A DNA stretch of 18,482 nt from Phycisphaerales bacterium (GTDB taxonomy: Bacteria; Planctomycetota; Phycisphaerae; Sedimentisphaerales; Anaerohalosphaeraceae). Numbering within the stretch: the stretch's first letter is position 1; every line of letters begins with the position of its first letter. A program made the position numbers and the translations under genes. The notes below the pieces were generated by a model that worked only from the letters and a program-made list of their open reading frames with translations, was not told the DNA's origin and ran no database searches. Location: contig DRGS01000229.1 of assembly GCA_011053245.1 (NCBI GenBank), positions 1 through 18,482 on the forward strand, written 5' to 3'. Positions 15,719-18,482 of this stretch are shown here, in pieces.

Positions 15719-18428
15719 TCATTGTTTTTCACCGACAGCGACCTGCAATGTTTCCTCGGTTCCGATCACAACTCGCAAGCCTACGTTGTAAACTTTCTGC
15801 CATTGCGGATAACTTAAACGATAACCGGAACGACATCGCTTAGGGCGGTCACGCCATGAACCGCCGCGAACGACTTTTTCCGCACTAATATCTGCAAGGT
15901 CGTTGCGACCGTCCTTATCGTTGTATGGATAGGATGTGTATGATGACCTCGTCCATTCCCAGACGTTGCCGTGCATATCTGAAAGGCCCCACCTATTCGG
16001 TTTGTAAGTTCCCACATTGGCGGTAACCAGCATCTCATCGTTAAAACGCGCCTCCCTTGGCGTAATGTCACCGGTGTGGCAGCCGTCAGTATCATGTGCC
16101 AGTTGACGCATGGTTACATCGGACATGTTGGCAAATGCGGAAAAATCCGTATCCGTATCGCCATAGCTAAGTGGTGTCGCCGTCCCTGCCCGGCATGCAT
16201 ATTCCCATTGCGCCTCGGTTGGCAGAGTTACGCCCGTGCCGGTTTTTTTGCTAAGCCACTTGCAAAACTTCATCGCTTCGTCGAACGAGATCCGTACAAC
16301 CGGCTGATCGGGATTATCGAGCGGCCATCCAAGATGACCTTCGCTGAACTGCCATGACCCCTTATGTTCGTATCGGCTTTCGTGTCCAGCGTCGAATTGC
16401 GCAAACTGTGCGTTAGTGATCTCAAACTTCGCCATCCAGAACGGCTTGTCTATCGATACAACCGAAAGCGGTACTTCGTCTCTCTGACCGTCCGCATCGC
16501 CCATGACAAACTTACCGGCAGGTATAAGGACCATATCAAGCTTGGAACCATTTCCAAGATCGATCTGCCGCGTCACGTTTTCGCCGGATGTCTGCAATTG
16601 GCGTCTCGCCGCTTCTTCCGCATCCAGAGGCCAGCCTGCGCATTCCAATTCAATTACCTTATCTCTGACAAATAGTTCGACCTTTACCGGTTCGACGGTC
16701 GCAGCGTCCATGCCGAAATAACTTTCAGGGTCGTTGCTTAGGCCCGCGTACATCTTTCGATATGTCACGCGCCGCCCGATATTCTGCATCGTACCATCCA
16801 TCGTACATGTATCCTGCCATGTCCCATGACACGGCGTATTCAGATCCACCCAGGTCACAAGCATCTTCATCGCTTCGTCGTCGAGCTGGACGCCGTAATG
16901 GCCCTTCTTTAATATCTGAAACAGTTCGCTGGTATTTGTATGAAACTCGGCGGGATTTAAAAGCCTGATATCGCTTTCGAAACCACCGACCCGAACATAC
17001 TTTCGAAGCTCAATGTACGACGGTTGAAAAACTCCCGCGTGTTTCTTCATCAGTTCGGCTTTTGATACGCCTTCGATCTCTCGTATCGTGGGGTTGCCGC
17101 GTTTGAGCGCAATAAGTTTGCCCTGATCGGCTTTGAAGTTCGGCATATCCTTACCCCTGTCGTCCTTGCTGCCGTCATGACATGACACACAGTACTTATC
17201 GAGAACGGGTTGGACATCATGCTTAAAGCTAAAACCTCTGACTTTATCGGTGAATGGTTTTATTTCGGCAGGCGACTTTCTCTGCGCCTTTGTCATGCGA
17301 CTTGGCGGAGCCTGATTTTGTTTTTCATGACATCCCGTGCACGATACGAACTCACCCGGCATTGCCGTCATCCAGCTTCGCATAAGTTGCAGCGCTTTGC
17401 CATCGGCGTCGAGCGGTTGGATCGAAATGGGCGTGTTGGCGGGAACATTGAACATCACCGGACCGTCGTCTTCTACGGGCACGGTTCCCAGAACACATTT
17501 CGGTTCCCAGGGACCATCTATCCCGACACGAAAATCTATCCCGGCGAATTTATTATAGGCATAATGATATGTGAAAAGCCGAAGCTCTTTGACAGATTCC
17601 AGCGGGACGTTGGCAAGGCCGGGCCCTTTGTAGATGTTCTCGATATAAACCGTGGCATCTTTGCGGGACATATCCACACGGCTCGCTAATACGGGCGGCG
17701 TCTTTACCTTTCGTATCGGTATCGGCTCAAGCAGGCAATAGCCCTCGACCTCTTTTATCAGCGTGATGTTGTCGAATACATCGACCAGGTATATTCCCCA
17801 CAGATCGGACTTGGCAGGTTTCGCGCTGACAAGAAAATATTTTTCACTTAGAGGAAACGGATGCAAAAATTTCGGCCATGAGGCCATAGTTAACTTATCT
17901 TCGATGAGCGCGGCAACCTTTTTGCCTCTGCCCGGTATCTGCTGAACAACACCGTCGACCGAAGTTCGTCCTTTTGCCGGATCGAATATTATAAGCTCGC
18001 CGACGCGACCGACGTGATGGCCCGTGACGATGCCGGCGATCTTTGTCGGATGGTTGGGGATCGGTCGTGCGTAAAAAATACTGTTTGGCCAGTAATTTCC
18101 GCTGCCGTAATACTGACGCTGACCCGTCCCGTCCGGATTCATCGTAAAAAGATACCTCGCCCATACATGCGGAATGTCCGTATACTCCCAGCGGAGGTAA
18201 AGGATACGCCCGTCGCTGGTGACCGTCGGATGAAAGTTATGGTCCTGCTCAAAGCAAAGCTGGCGAATATTATTGCCGTTGCCATCCATCTTATAGAGCA
18301 TGCCCACACGGATGGTGCTGTTACATGGAACCGCCTGAAATGACGCGGTGGAAATGAACGCTATCTCGCCTGCAGGAAGATAGCAGGAATCATAATTATG
18401 TACGTCACCCTCTGGACTCGAAGTAAGC
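15719..18428 (-). CDS. HZS-alpha-like beta-propeller / di-haem c / FGE-fold fusion protein (5' truncated)
   Basis: Residues are numbered from the GTG at 18307, but family-like sequence (VHNYDSCYLPAGEIAFISTA) continues upstream in frame to about 18428, so the true start is missing. The N-terminal half is a TolB/WD-like propeller with repeated DG-N-LxxxD blades (about 1-310), like the hydrazine synthase alpha middle region. Two c-haem sites follow, CTGCH (323-327) and CVSCH (373-377), then a conserved TWVDLN (485-490). The C-terminus (about 588-848) is an FGE-sulfatase fold with LIPAGKFVMG, FEITNAQFAQF, LPTEAQWEYACRAGT, MHGNVWEW and VVRGGSW. The end reads GLRVVI instead of GFRC, so the copper-binding cysteine of true FGEs is absent and catalysis is doubtful. 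Likely exported. Such proteins occur widely in non-anammox PVC bacteria; no HZS beta or gamma is here. Confidence 0.8.
17898..17951 (+). repeat. Inner arm of a perfect 54-bp inverted repeat
   Basis: This segment is coding sequence of the propeller gene (about residues 119-137 from the GTG). Its exact reverse complement forms the last 54 bases of the window (18429-18482). I compared all 54 positions by eye and found no mismatch. Matching stops at 17952/18428. Confidence 0.95.
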
Positions 18429-18482
18429 TGTTGTTCAGCAGATACCGGGCAGAGGCAAAAAGGTTGCCGCGCTCATCGAAGA
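18429..18482 (-). repeat. Outer arm of the inverted repeat, running off the window
   Basis: Perfect reverse complement of 17898-17951, separated from it by 477 bases. It replaces the expected upstream coding sequence of the minus-strand propeller gene and puts a TGA in its frame at 18475-18473. Because it continues to the last base of the window, the arm may be longer. This is the pattern of an inversion or a fold-back assembly chimera. Confidence 0.95.

Noticed and set aside
17210..17689. 159-codon plus-strand ORF opposite the haem protein
   Set aside because: It is antisense to conserved propeller and CxxCH-coding sequence and shows no motif of its own.
15719..18428. Hydrazine synthase (anammox) interpretation
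   Set aside because: Only the propeller and c-haem features resemble HZS alpha. No beta or gamma subunits are present, the FGE fusion is foreign to HZS, and many non-anammox PVC proteins share these domains.
1..18482. CRISPR arrays or other spaced short repeats
   Set aside because: No regularly spaced repeated units were seen on reading. The only repeats are the 217-bp direct pair, the 54-bp inverted pair and small dyads.

Overview
The window reads as a piece of a Gram-negative, probably PVC-group chromosome, most likely a non-anammox planctomycete such as Phycisphaerae. Two genes suggest this: a large secreted c-haem protein that joins a hydrazine-synthase-alpha-like beta-propeller to a formylglycine-generating-enzyme (FGE) fold, and an outer-membrane TpsB transporter. 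The taxonomic call is inferred from gene content only.

Layout. (1) 1-174, minus: the first 58 codons of an exported protein that runs off the left edge. (2) 264-7910: a two-component signalling block. On the minus strand lie a NarL-type regulator, a soluble receiver-GAF-multi-PAS HisKA_3 kinase whose stop overlaps the upstream limit of the regulator frame, and a single-domain Rcp1-like receiver. A divergent plus-strand membrane hybrid kinase follows. (3) 8079-8152: tRNA-Arg(ACG). (4) 8153-12443: a small island bounded by a 217-bp direct repeat (about 92% identical by hand count). The repeat starts inside the tRNA T-arm, so the right copy carries the last 24 bases of the tRNA. Inside are a decayed IS21 istB fragment, a strong sigma70-like promoter, and three tightly packed genes: a cytidylyltransferase-PEP mutase fusion, phosphonopyruvate decarboxylase and an Fe-type phosphonoacetaldehyde reductase. 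(5) 12693-13265: a divergent APS-kinase-like (CysC-fold) kinase just outside the right repeat. (6) 13248-15158, minus: a TpsB/ShlB-family transporter that converges on and overlaps the kinase gene. (7) 15532-18428, minus: a gene remnant, then the propeller/c-haem/FGE-fold protein.

How the genes may work together. The island trio predicts PEP -> phosphonopyruvate -> phosphonoacetaldehyde -> 2-hydroxyethylphosphonate, with the N-terminal domain of the first protein supplying CMP activation, the route known from the fosfomycin enzyme Fom1. No transferase or later tailoring enzyme lies in the window, so CMP-hydroxyethylphosphonate for decoration of a glycan or lipid is a reasonable but unproven end point. 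The neighbouring CysC-fold kinase keeps its ATP site but has lost the usual APS-binding signature, which makes it a candidate for acting on a nucleotide-activated phosphorus or sugar group.

Caution on the right edge: bases 18429-18482 are a perfect inverted copy of 17898-17951. The 5' part of the last gene is therefore either cut by a real inversion or, more likely, by a fold-back chimera at a contig end. Base composition, homology and promoter statements were made by eye without searches.
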